Positions 10,437 to 18,464 of a stretch of DNA of 64,000 nucleotides are shown here, piece by piece. A program made the position numbers and the translations under genes. How positions within the stretch are numbered: the stretch's first letter is position 1; every line of letters starts with the position of its first letter. Origin of the DNA: Crossaster papposus (Eukaryota > Echinodermata > Asteroidea > Velatida > Solasteridae); contig JBAIAA010000251.1 in the NCBI GenBank assembly GCA_037893245.1, forward strand, positions 2,833,001-2,897,000, written 5' to 3'. A model generated the notes under the pieces. That model worked only from the letters and a program-made list of their open reading frames with translations. It was not told the DNA's origin and ran no database searches.

Positions 10437-10489
10437 AAAAAAAAGCCTTCTAACAAAATATGTTGTTAGAAGGCTTTTTTTTTTAACCT
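10434..10489. terminator. Perfect hairpin between convergent Polinton genes
   Basis: A near-perfect palindrome has a GCCTTCTAACA/TGTTAGAAGGC core flanked by A10 on the left and T10 on the right, with a short loop at about 10456-10461. Both genes converge on it: the left gene's stop overlaps its left edge and the right gene stops at 10490-10492. It would act identically on both strands as a transcript 3'-end hairpin, an inferred role. Confidence 0.7.
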
Positions 10490-11751
10490 TTAACCGAGGC
10501 GCTTTTGTAAATAAACAAAAATTAAAGTTCCGACTCCCACTATAAAGGCCCACACGTGTTCACCCAACCATCCGACGGTTTTACTCAATACGTTAAATAT
10601 CCAACTCGCTATACCACCTAAAATTCCGGGCAAGGCGTCGAGTAATTTTGAGCCTAGTTTAGCGAGCGCGTTTGAAAAGTGTTTTAGTTGCGACTGTATC
10701 CATTCTTTTACGTTATTCGCGTTAGACGGTGGTATCGGAGTAGGCGCGGGCGTGGGTGTGGGCGCGGGCGCACCGACAGACAAAACGCTCTTTACTATCA
10801 AACCGATAGCCAAACTAAACGCCGACAAAATGCTCGCAATGGTTACGCCTTGTTCTCTAAACAACGTTCTAATTTTTTCTCCCAAGGTTGTGTCGATTTC
10901 TAACATCCTCGTAATCGTTTCTTTGATTCTGCTCATCTGACTTCTAAGTTGTTTTCCGTCGGCAGACGTGGCTTCTAATCTAGCCGATCTTTCGATGTTT
11001 AAGTCTTCTAATCTCTCTCTCATTTCTGCCGTGGAACCGTCGCTCACTGACTCGGCGAGTGCCGCTTCGGTCTGGGCTATCTCATCGTCGAGTTGTCCGA
11101 GACGCGCTAAATTCAGTTCTAAGCTGCCTCTCGTCGTTTGAAGAGCTTTGTTTAAACCCAATATCTCTCTGATGGGTAGATCGATAAAACTGGTTTCCTG
11201 TTCTTGTCCTTGGTTAAAAGTTTCGAGAGTTTTGCTTAAACCATCGGCCGCTTTTGGAAGATCTTGCAGCGGGAGTGACTCCGGTTCAATCTCTTCGAGT
11301 TCTTGTTCTTGTTCTTTACTAAATGGATTTTTTTTTTATAATCTTTAAAACCTAATTGGTTTCTAATAAAATCTATACTGTTGATGTTTAATACCCTAGC
11401 ATTGGTTACGATGCCACTTAATAGTAAAAATCTATCGGGATTGTTTTTGTACGTTAATCTTACTTTTCCTTCGTCGGTTACAAAATATAACGTGTTATCT
11501 TTTATCTCAAATTTTTCGTATTGTGGAATTATAAGATATTGTTTTTGTCCATGAGATTTGTAGAACTCATCGACTTTTTTATTAACAATAAACATTTGTG
11601 TCCCTTGTTCTATAATATCATCACGGGCTTGAACAACGTTTCGATCTAACGCCCTTATGTTGTCGATGGAAACATTGCTATAGTCCCATTCGCCATTGTC
11701 TTCTGCTGGGGAAGATTCGTCTATCGGTTCAAAATCTCCACCTTCGGCCAT
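10490..11751 (-). pseudogene. Conserved Polinton coiled-coil membrane protein, broken by one frameshift
   Basis: Two overlapping frames, 11751-11236 and about 11328-10490, carry consecutive parts of one protein of about 420 residues. The switch coincides with a T10 run at 11328-11337. The N-terminal part is acidic (MAEGGDFEPIDESS) with a small globular region. The middle has a Glu/Gln-rich stretch and coiled coil (about residues 190-285). Then come GEKIRTLFREQGVTIASIL, a hydrophobic segment, a Pro/Thr-rich hinge (APTPTPAPTPIPP) and a C-terminal region with two hydrophobic helices (DALPGILGGIASWIF, HVWAFIVGVGTLIFVYL). From memory the C-terminal block recurs in invertebrate Polintons. A membrane-active or virion role is plausible but unproven. 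Confidence 0.7.
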
Positions 11752-11773
11752 TTTATTATAACGAACTAAAGTT

Positions 11774-12007
11774 TTATGTCGAGTTTAATATATTTGGTGG
11801 GAGTATATTTTGATTAACCAGCCAGGTTTTTACGTACATCGATCCGCTTATCGCAGCCGTTAGTTTCGCTACATCTTCCACGCTCAACTTGTTGAGATCA
11901 GCCGGTTTAATCATCAAAAGTTTTGTACTAAAAATGGTAAATCCCACGCTTAACATAGAGATCACGGCGGCGTGATAGAGATTGTTGACGATGCTATTAG
12001 TATCCAT
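11774..12007 (-). CDS. Small Polinton membrane protein (77 aa)
   Basis: An intact short frame (MDTNSIVNNLYHAAVIS) has an N-terminal hydrophobic helix (about residues 11-30), a polar centre (PADLNKLSVEDVAKLTAA) and a second apolar stretch (about 48-62). The start is preceded directly by TATAA, as for the other genes of the element. It lies 22 bases upstream of the start at 11751 and is probably co-transcribed with its neighbours. I recall similar 70-80-residue proteins in other Polintons but know no function. Confidence 0.65.
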   Translation of the reverse strand: MDTNSIVNNLYHAAVISMLSVGFTIFSTKLLMIKPADLNKLSVEDVAKLTAAISGSMYVKTWLVNQNILPPNILNST

Positions 12008-12042
12008 TTATAATTGCCACAATTTTTTTTATATATTTTTTT

Positions 12043-12417
12043 TTATTCCATTTCTACAAAATCTGAAGATGGTTGGGATGGAGAGGACGGAGTCTCCCTT
12101 GGGCTCTTTTGGGCTAGTGGTTTTGGTGGTGAGACCGAAGATAAAGAGGGGCTTTTTTGGCTCCATATATAGAGTCCTCCTAAAACAAGCGCCAAACCCG
12201 TTATCGACCCAATTGTCGCGTACGAATAAGAACGAGTACTTTTCACGTCTATATTTTGCATCTTGGCAATTTGTTCTTTTCTCTTTTTGTTGTGTTCCGC
12301 TAATGCCTTGCCTTGTTTTACTCTACCGGGATTTTTAGTTTTAGTCGTCACCACCTGTACCTTTGGACTCTCTCGTTTAAGAGGGCTCGACGAGCTTGGA
12401 CTCTCTTGTTGACTCAT
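12043..12417 (-). CDS. Polinton single-pass membrane protein with basic N-terminus (124 aa)
   Basis: Intact. A Ser/Pro-rich start is followed by a strongly basic region (KNPGRVKQGKALAEHNKKRK, residues 28-47), a transmembrane segment (about 66-86) and a Pro/Ser-rich acidic tail ending DFVEME. A basic region on one side and a Pro-rich tail on the other suggests a type II or III membrane protein that could bind nucleic acid or capsid, which is inference. The start at 12417 overlaps the end of the upstream gene by about 41 bases. The next gene begins 36 bases downstream at 12007. Confidence 0.65.
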   Translation of the reverse strand: MSQQESPSSSSPLKRESPKVQVVTTKTKNPGRVKQGKALAEHNKKRKEQIAKMQNIDVKSTRSYSYATIGSITGLALVLGGLYIWSQKSPSLSSVSPPKPLAQKSPRETPSSPSQPSSDFVEME

Positions 12418-12892
12418 CTTTTATTATATTGTCAAGATAATTATTTTTGTTGATAACTAAATGTTTAGACGTTATCAAGAAACCCACTAACGGCGACAAC
12501 AACATTCCGTAGTTGTAATAAACTTCGCAAAGTAAACTAGCTATCGAGCTAGATATAACGGGGTCTTCCTCTAGATCTTTGGTGAGCGCGTCTTCCGAGT
12601 CTACTCGTAGACTGACACCCATGGGTTTGATCATAGGTAGACTCGCGCCTAAAACTCTCGAATAAATCCCTAGCACGCAGTTACCCAAACTAGTAATCAT
12701 TTCTTTACCCAACCTTGCCTCGTAATGGTTGTATATTTTTTTCTTGTTTGTTCGCGTCTAGGTTTTCTATATCCCCCTGGCTAAATTCTTTACCAAATAC
12801 TTTTTAGAATCACCGGCTGATACTACACCCAACAGTCTAGTTTTATGTTTTTCCGTTTGCGGATCGTTGTCTAAAGTTGTTAAAGGCTCCAT
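12377..12892 (-). pseudogene. Conserved Polinton protein with hydrophobic C-terminal half, two frameshifts
   Basis: Three frames in series look like one protein of about 170 residues: from ATG 12892 (MEPLTTLDNDP, with LLGVVSAGDSKKY), a short middle piece at about 12720-12780, and the frame 12712-12377 (MGKEMITSLGNCVLGIYSRVLG). Shifts are inferred near 12775-12790 and 12715-12740. The last part has an apolar stretch (about SSSIASLLCEVYYNYGMLLSPLVGFLIT) that may enter a membrane. The frame of the first piece is open upstream to 12994 with a hydrophobic stretch (LKFIIASTLCILSY). That may be an N-terminal anchor or an unrelated small frame. Function unknown. Confidence 0.55.
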
Positions 12893-13025
12893 TTTTATAA
12901 GACGGTATAATTTTATTTTTAGAGAAAAATATTCGTAAGATAAAATACACAAGGTCGACGCTATAATAAATTTGAGCGAAAGATCGATCAGCAAAATAAC
13001 ATTTAAATAAACGCGAGATAAACTA

Positions 13026-13190
13026 TTTGCAACAAATCACAACTAGCTGTTCAACAAATTACAACTAGCTATGCAAGTACTTTACAACTAGCTGTTCAAC
13101 AAATTACAACTAGCTGTTCAACTAGCTATTCAACAAAACCTCAACAAATCTCAACTATCTGTTCAACAAATCGCAACTAGGTTACAACAA
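13026..13190. repeat. Degenerate 20-24-bp tandem repeat (CAACAAATTACAACTAGCTGTT type)
   Basis: Six to eight imperfect units of a CAACAAATnnCAACTAGCTGTT motif fill the gap between the ATPase stop and the next gene. No open frame crosses it on either strand. It is the only non-coding spacer over 100 bases in the core of the element and overlaps the ATPase 3' end slightly. It may be a replication or packaging signal, or simply slippage-prone sequence. Confidence 0.7.
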
Positions 13191-13789
13191 ATTCCATTTA
13201 GTCGGATGATCCGTAGGTAAAATCAATTTACTATAGGGAGTGTCTTTGAGATATTGTTTTATGTCTCGCCTTTTATTATCCGGCACCACATCATTTTCGT
13301 CGAGGCAATTATCAAAACTGTTTTTGTCTTTGCAATAAAAAAGAGCAACCCATTGAGTCTGTTCGCGATAATCTTTTAAAACGCTGTTATATTTTTGAGT
13401 CAATAACCAACAACTGTGGTAATCGTGTCTACCGCTAAAGGCTAATTTAGATAACATGCAGCATCCTCCCTTGTGACCCTTTCGATATTTCATCGCTTGA
13501 TAAGCGCTGCAGTCGTCGATTAAAAACAAAGTGTGCAAATCTTTAAATTTCGTTCGATAAAAGTCTATGGCTTCGTTCATGTTCATATTTTCGGCGTCGA
13601 GGTCGCACGCGTAAACGTTTGGGTCGTTAAAAAACCAAGGTCTCGCGTGGTACGTTTTGTTGTTTGACAGAGTCGGACATATGATCACCAAGTATATTGG
13701 TTGGCGTATTCGTTTTCTAACAAGTCTAACGCAAACTTTGTTTTGCCAGAGTTTGTTCTTCCGCATATTAAAGCGCAGTGTGGTGTCAT
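13182..13789 (-). pseudogene. Packaging ATPase (A32/FtsK-type), N-terminal frameshift
   Basis: Walker A (GRTNSGKT) is encoded at 13739-13762, in the frame of an ATG at 13789. The rest of the protein, in the frame ending at 13182, has Walker B (LFLIDDC, about 13509-13535) and the downstream FSGRHDYHSCWLLTQKYNS region typical of viral genome-packaging ATPases. The two frames meet near 13690-13720, so a single indel is inferred. Total length would be about 200 residues, usual for Polinton ATPases. The enzyme would pump element DNA into preformed capsids. It is 29 bases downstream of the major capsid gene on the same strand and is probably expressed with it. Confidence 0.88.
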
Positions 13790-13818
13790 GTCTTTTATAA
13801 ATACGAGTTATTTTATGT

Positions 13819-15087
13819 TTAAAAGTTGACGCTGCTCAAGCGACCTCCTTGGATGTTAAGTTGCGCGTCCATCACCAAAAAGACGTAACACTTTATAGCG
13901 GCCGAGGTTTGAGCTTCGCGTTCCATCAATATAGTTATTCCTCCGCTTATATCACCGATTTGTTTACCCGATCCGTGAATTGTATTGTCTTCCGTCGATC
14001 TCATATCCAACCAAAGTCCGTATCTTCTCAAAAAATAATCGCCGATATCCATCCCCGTCAACCCTAAATCTTTACACACCCCCGCACCCAATTCTGTGGA
14101 CGAGTCTCCGAAAAACTTGTTGATTTCTCCCCAGTGTTGATATTTTTTGAGACCCGAACTGTAGAGTTGATTAGGTTTTCCTTCTATCGTCACGCTAACT
14201 TTGTCTATCTTTGGGTTATAAAATAGTTCGGGGGTTTTCGTAGTCGGGTCTTTAAACAAAAACAGTATACCCTTGAGACTTTTAACCGCTACGTTTAAAT
14301 TAAAGTTCCAAACGGTGTCTGATTTATTGATAGATCTTACTTCGTGTCTCTGAATCCTATCGAACAAAAACTGCGTCTTGCCGAGACATTTTTGAGCTAA
14401 GATTTGAGCTAAATATTTGTTGGAAACGATCTCGTATTCTAGCGCCAAGTTAGAGATGCGATAACTCGCTTCGACGTCGGTAGAATTTACGACCTTGGCA
14501 TAATCGTTAAAAGTAAGTTCGTAAGACAGTTGGTCGTTTAGAGCGGATGGATAAAACGGTTGATGATCCGTGAGCATTTCAAAGTCTAGAGGTATACAAA
14601 ATCTGTTTCCAAAGGCATCCGCTATACATTTGTCTTTCCCACTATTCGCACCGGCAACCGCGTTACCGGTACCCACGCGCAGGCTCGATATGTTGGCAAT
14701 CTCGTTTCCGGCGTAGTGATCCACGACACCTTTGGGTAACCAAAGATCTTTAAAAATGTTATAAACGTCGGCGTCGGTCAAGTTTACGATCTCCCGACCA
14801 CCGATACATATTCTTATTTGTTTTACGAGATTTCGTCCTAGATTTTTAAACAGACTTCGATCGGCGTCGTCGTCCGAGGTTAGATCGATATTAAAAGCTA
14901 GTTTCGCCGAACCGGGGACGATCACGTCGTCGGCGCTCAGTGACGGAAACTTGACTATTAATTTGTCGTTCGCGTCGATCGTGCTAGGATTGTGAGTTAC
15001 TACTACAGTCTGGCGGTTGCCTTTTATACCCCGATGATTTTTAAGACGCCTGTGCGGATTCAGTTTGTTTCCGTAAGTCGCGTTCAT
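13819..15087 (-). CDS. Major capsid protein (double jelly-roll, hexon-type)
   Basis: An intact 422-residue frame has the Polinton major capsid pattern: N-terminal NPSTIDANDKLIVKFPSL, the two halves of a beta-rich double jelly roll, a mid-protein LDFEMLTDHQPFYPSAL, and the C-terminal VFLVMDAQLNIQGG. Length matches the family. It would form pseudohexameric capsomers of an icosahedral shell. Its intactness amid broken genes suggests recent activity or selection. The start is preceded by TATAAAA directly at the ATG. It is divergent from the minor-capsid-like genes, with only 43 bases between start codons, and upstream of the packaging ATPase. Confidence 0.92.
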   Translation of the reverse strand: MNATYGNKLNPHRRLKNHRGIKGNRQTVVVTHNPSTIDANDKLIVKFPSLSADDVIVPGSAKLAFNIDLTSDDDADRSLFKNLGRNLVKQIRICIGGREIVNLTDADVYNIFKDLWLPKGVVDHYAGNEIANISSLRVGTGNAVAGANSGKDKCIADAFGNRFCIPLDFEMLTDHQPFYPSALNDQLSYELTFNDYAKVVNSTDVEASYRISNLALEYEIVSNKYLAQILAQKCLGKTQFLFDRIQRHEVRSINKSDTVWNFNLNVAVKSLKGILFLFKDPTTKTPELFYNPKIDKVSVTIEGKPNQLYSSGLKKYQHWGEINKFFGDSSTELGAGVCKDLGLTGMDIGDYFLRRYGLWLDMRSTEDNTIHGSGKQIGDISGGITILMEREAQTSAAIKCYVFLVMDAQLNIQGGRLSSVNF

Positions 15088-15130
15088 TTTTATAGTAACA
15101 TTTTATTTTTTATTATTATTTTTTGTTTAA
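15088..15130. promoter_or_regulatory. Divergent AT-rich promoter between capsid genes
   Basis: Only 43 bases separate the two divergent ATGs. They are almost pure A/T, with TATAAAA abutting the minus-strand ATG and TTTAA abutting the plus-strand ATG. Nearly every gene of the element has a TATAA- or TAATAAA-like string within about 10 bases of its start, resembling compact late promoters of large DNA viruses. The promoter role is inferred. Confidence 0.5.
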
Positions 15131-15839
15131 ATGCAGTCGCACACTTTCGTCATGACCAAACAAGAGCAGACTTTTGAGCTACCTCAACCCATAGATAACG
15201 TCGAGGGCGACAGTCGCATTAAGTTAAGCAGCGTCATTTTAGACATTGGGTTTTTATAACGTCGAAAAAGTAGAGACGATGTTGTATAGTCAATATAGTT
15301 CTCGTGGTAGTTCATTAGATACAAAAACTTGATATCACGCCCGGTCGATGGAATCTTTATTCTTTCAAAGATCGTTTTAAAGATGATATTAAACCTATGA
15401 CCATTACTCCGATAAACGATAAACTAGTTTATTTGTCATTGGTGACCTCAGAGTCTTTCGCGAATATAAAACCATCGAGCATTTTGTCTAAACTTTTAGG
15501 TTTGGATCTACAGCAGCGGTGATTTAACTGAATATTATTTTGGAAAATTTAACCTAAATCTTTACAGCGCGGTATTTTTACATTGCGAAGAACTGTCTAA
15601 GCATTCAAATTTATTTTGTTAACGGAAAACAAACTAATCTTTTGGAGAATATACCTTTATCGGGCGATGCTGCTCGTTCAAACAACTTCAAAGATCCAAT
15701 TTACGTCAAATACGACAATTCTCCGAAAGAGTTGGTAGCCGATAAAATAAACAGCCTCACGTTTTCGTTAAAAAACGGTCTTGGCGAGATAATCGATAAT
15801 AGAGGTAAAGATATAATTTTAAACGTAACAATATTTTAG
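15131..15839 (+). pseudogene. Minor capsid (penton-like) protein, tandem copy 1, heavily frameshifted
   Basis: The ATG at 15131 opens with MQSHTFVMT, followed by a Pro-rich and then GDSRIKLSS-type segment. The frame meets a stop at about 15257 and continues in other frames. The last piece, 15642-15839, is open and ends KDIILNVTIF. It is closely similar in sequence and layout to the copy at 15853-16557. Similar proteins accompany the major capsid protein in Polintons and are taken as penton or minor capsid proteins. At least three frame changes or stops are present, so the copy is dead as assembled. Confidence 0.65.
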
Positions 15840-15852
15840 TTACTTTTGTAAA

Positions 15853-16557
15853 ATGCAGTCTCATACATTCGTCATGACGGATAACGAGCAGACCTATCGC
15901 GACCTATAGATAACGTCGGGGGTGACCGTCGCATGAAGTTAAACAACTTTGTGTTAGACCTGGGTTTTTATAACCTCGAAAAAAAAGCGTCGATAATTTG
16001 GGAGAGTTTTACGGGTGATATTGATGATCTGACGCCTCTTCAAATTGCCGATCGTGAAAACAATTGATATTCCTCCGAATAGGTGGAATCTTCATTCTTT
16101 TGAATATCATATAAAATATTGTCACGATATATCCATAGAGTCCTTATCCGATGAACTGTTTTATAAATCCATTCCCGACCAAAATCGCATAAAACTATCG
16201 AGTAATCTATCTAAACTTTTAGGTTTACCCATGGGTTGGCTCAATGGTGGTAGTAATTATTATGGACAATTTAGCCTAAATCTTTACAGCGCGGTCTTTT
16301 TACATTGCGAAGAACTGTCTACGCATTCAAATTATTTTAGCGGAAAACAAACCAACCTGTTAGAGAGTATACCCGTACACGGTGATGCCGCTCGTTCAAA
16401 CAATCCTCAAGATCCAATTTATATCAACTATAACAAGTGTTCGAAAGAGTTGGTAGCTGGCAAAATAAACAGCCTCACATTTTCGTTAAAAAACGGTCTT
16501 GGCGAGATAATCGATAATAAAGGTAAAGAGATAATTTTTAACGTAGAAATATTTTAG
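15853..16557 (+). pseudogene. Minor capsid (penton-like) protein, tandem copy 2, 5' end broken
   Basis: The ATG at 15853 is followed by the same MQSHTFVMT start. A small deletion relative to copy 1 puts TAG in frame at about 15907. Coding continues in another frame and the 3' two-thirds is open (16045-16557, 170 aa). It includes FLHCEELSTHSN and a C-terminal block KINSLTFSLKNGLGEIIDN shared with copy 1. It starts 14 bases after the end of copy 1. The paralogues are similar enough to suggest a recent tandem duplication within the element. The C-terminal beta-rich block supports a structural role. Identification rests on position and remembered family features. Confidence 0.65.
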
Positions 16558-16572
16558 TTTTGTCTTAATAAA

Positions 16573-17295
16573 ATGACGACTAGTATTTACCCCGATCTAA
16601 AAAGTACCATCGAAGATAATGCTAGTACGAGGGTGTTTCGATTGCAAAAGATCGAAGAAGTTCAAAAAGAAATATTGACGCAACGAGAACAGCGAAGCGC
16701 GTTGTGTACAAAATATTTAATTACGACATTGTCTACTACGGAAACGCTAGCTGAGATGAGTGGTGCGATTTGTGGGGGTTTGGGAATCGCGGCTATAAGC
16801 GGCGCCATCACGTCGCCCGTGGGTTTTGCGTTAGAGCGAGTAGCCTTGAGTTTTGGTTGTGCCGCGCTCGTATTAAAATATTTTAGCAAACGATTTAGAC
16901 GTAAAGTTAAAAAACACGACGAGATTAGAGTCTTGGCCGAGGCTAAACTCAACAGCGTAAGAGATCTTATTTCTCAAGCTATCACAGACGGCGATATATC
17001 CCACGAAGAATACGCTTTGATATTAAAGGAATTGAGACAATTTAACGATATGAAAGAGGCCATCAGGTCCGGCAGCAAGCTGTCGGAAAAAAAGGATTCG
17101 AGCGGTATGGAATCCGAGATAAAAAGACGCGTGGAAGAGTTGGTGTCTAAAGAAAAAAAGGTCTTATCGAAAAACTTACAGCTTCGCGATGAATACAAAT
17201 TATTTCGATCAGCCTCCTCCTTACGCGTCGGCGCCTCCTTAATGGCCCTGTCACACCAGACCATTTTAGGCCAACGCGTGAGTAACGTGTTGTAA
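16573..17295 (+). CDS. Polinton helical protein with glycine-rich membrane segment; C-terminus replaced by inserted element
   Basis: The start at 16573 is preceded by TTAATAAA. An N-terminal coiled coil (residues about 15-45) is followed by a Gly/Ala-rich hydrophobic stretch (GAICGGLGIAAISGAI, about 60-105). A conserved-looking KHDEIRVLAEAKLNSVRDLI segment (about 115-135) and a charged helical tail follow. The element sequence ends at about 17241. The last 18 codons (to 17295) belong to an inserted foldback element. The frame on the far side reaches a stop at 18420-18422, so only the last few residues were displaced. I recall similar proteins next to penton-like genes in other Polintons. Function unknown. 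Confidence 0.65.
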   Translation: MTTSIYPDLKSTIEDNASTRVFRLQKIEEVQKEILTQREQRSALCTKYLITTLSTTETLAEMSGAICGGLGIAAISGAITSPVGFALERVALSFGCAALVLKYFSKRFRRKVKKHDEIRVLAEAKLNSVRDLISQAITDGDISHEEYALILKELRQFNDMKEAIRSGSKLSEKKDSSGMESEIKRRVEELVSKEKKVLSKNLQLRDEYKLFRSASSLRVGASLMALSHQTILGQRVSNVL

Positions 17296-18411
17296 TTTTG
17301 GCAACACGCTGGCAAACGCTGACCAATGCTAGGCCAGCGTTAGCAACACGCTGAGCGCGTTACTCACGCGCTGGGACATGCTGTCACACGCTGAGGAAAA
17401 CATATTTTTTTCAACATACATACAATTTCCAGCGTTTGCCAGCGTGTGACTGCACACGCTGGCGGAGCGTTGGAGGTTTGTTACTCACGCGTCGAACACG
17501 CTAGACGGTCGTTATCAACCCGCTACTCACACGCTGGCGCAAGCTGGCGTACGCTGGCGTACTCTGGCTACACGCTGGTTATGGCCCTGTCACCCCAGAA
17601 CGTTTTAGGCCAATGCATGAATAGCGCGTTAAAAATAGTTGATACGCTGGCAATCGCTGAACTTTCACAGAAAAAGTCAAGTGGAACCGTGATTTCAGAG
17701 TGTCCATACAGGTTGATAACGGATTCAATGCGTATGCCAGCGCGTGAGTATCGTGTGATGAACGCGCTCAGCGTGTGGGGAACGTATCACTGATTTATAG
17801 TAAAAATACGACAGCGGTCGCCAGCGTGTGAGTAGTGGGTTGGTAACGATCGTCTATCGCGTTCGACCCGTGAGTAACGACCATCCTGCGCGCCGCCAGC
17901 GTGTGTAGTCACACGCTTGCAAACGCTGAAAATTTTAGGTATGTTGAAAAATGTATTTTTGCCTCAGCGTGTGACAGCGTGTTCCAGCGTGTGGGTAACG
18001 CGCTTAGCGCGTTGCGAACGCTGGCCTAGCGTTGGTCAACGTTTACCCGCGTGTTACCGAAATGTCAACACGTTGGCCTAAAACGTTCTGGTGTGACAGG
18101 GCCATTAGTGTAGTAGCGCGTCGGCTTTTTATACAACTAACCATGTGGTCGTTGCAGTACGCTGGCGCGCGTTGGAACGCGCTACTCACGCGCTGGGCAG
18201 TCGTTCGTCAGTCGTCGAGCGCGTTACTAACGCGTTTCTCACGCGCTGGCGAACGCATTGAATCCGTTAACAACGCGTTATGGACACGCTAAAATCACGG
18301 TTCCACTTGACTTTTTCTGTGGAAGGAGTCAGCGTTTGCCAGCGTATCAACTATTTTTAACGCGCTACTCACGCGTTGGCCTAAAACGCTCTAGTGTGAC
18401 AGGGCCATTAG
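17239..18411. mobile_element. Foldback DNA element with interleaved inverted arms (A-B-A'-B'), inserted in Polinton
   Basis: The termini TGGCCCTGTCACAC (17243) and GTGTGACAGGGCCA (ending 18407) are inverted, flanked by TTAA and TTAG. A second start at 17582 and a second end at 18104 have the same termini, flanked by TTA on both sides. Arm 17243-17540 pairs with about 17830-18104, and arm 17582-17800 pairs with about 18130-18407, so the pairings cross. The inside is rich in ACGCTGG/CCAGCGT motifs. No transposase is encoded, so it is non-autonomous. Open frames within are repeat translations. Confidence 0.75.
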
Positions 18412-18431
18412 ACTCGTTTTAAATGTTGGGA

Positions 18432-18464
18432 AAAAAGGGCACGCTTTTTTTGAGTGCCCTTTTT
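18432..18464. terminator. Hairpin after the last plus-strand Polinton gene
   Basis: AAAAAGGGCAC (18432-18442) pairs with GTGCCCTTTTT (18454-18464). It stands 9 bases after the probable native stop (18420-18422) of the interrupted gene at 16573, matching the convergent hairpin at 10434-10489 in composition. Confidence 0.5.
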
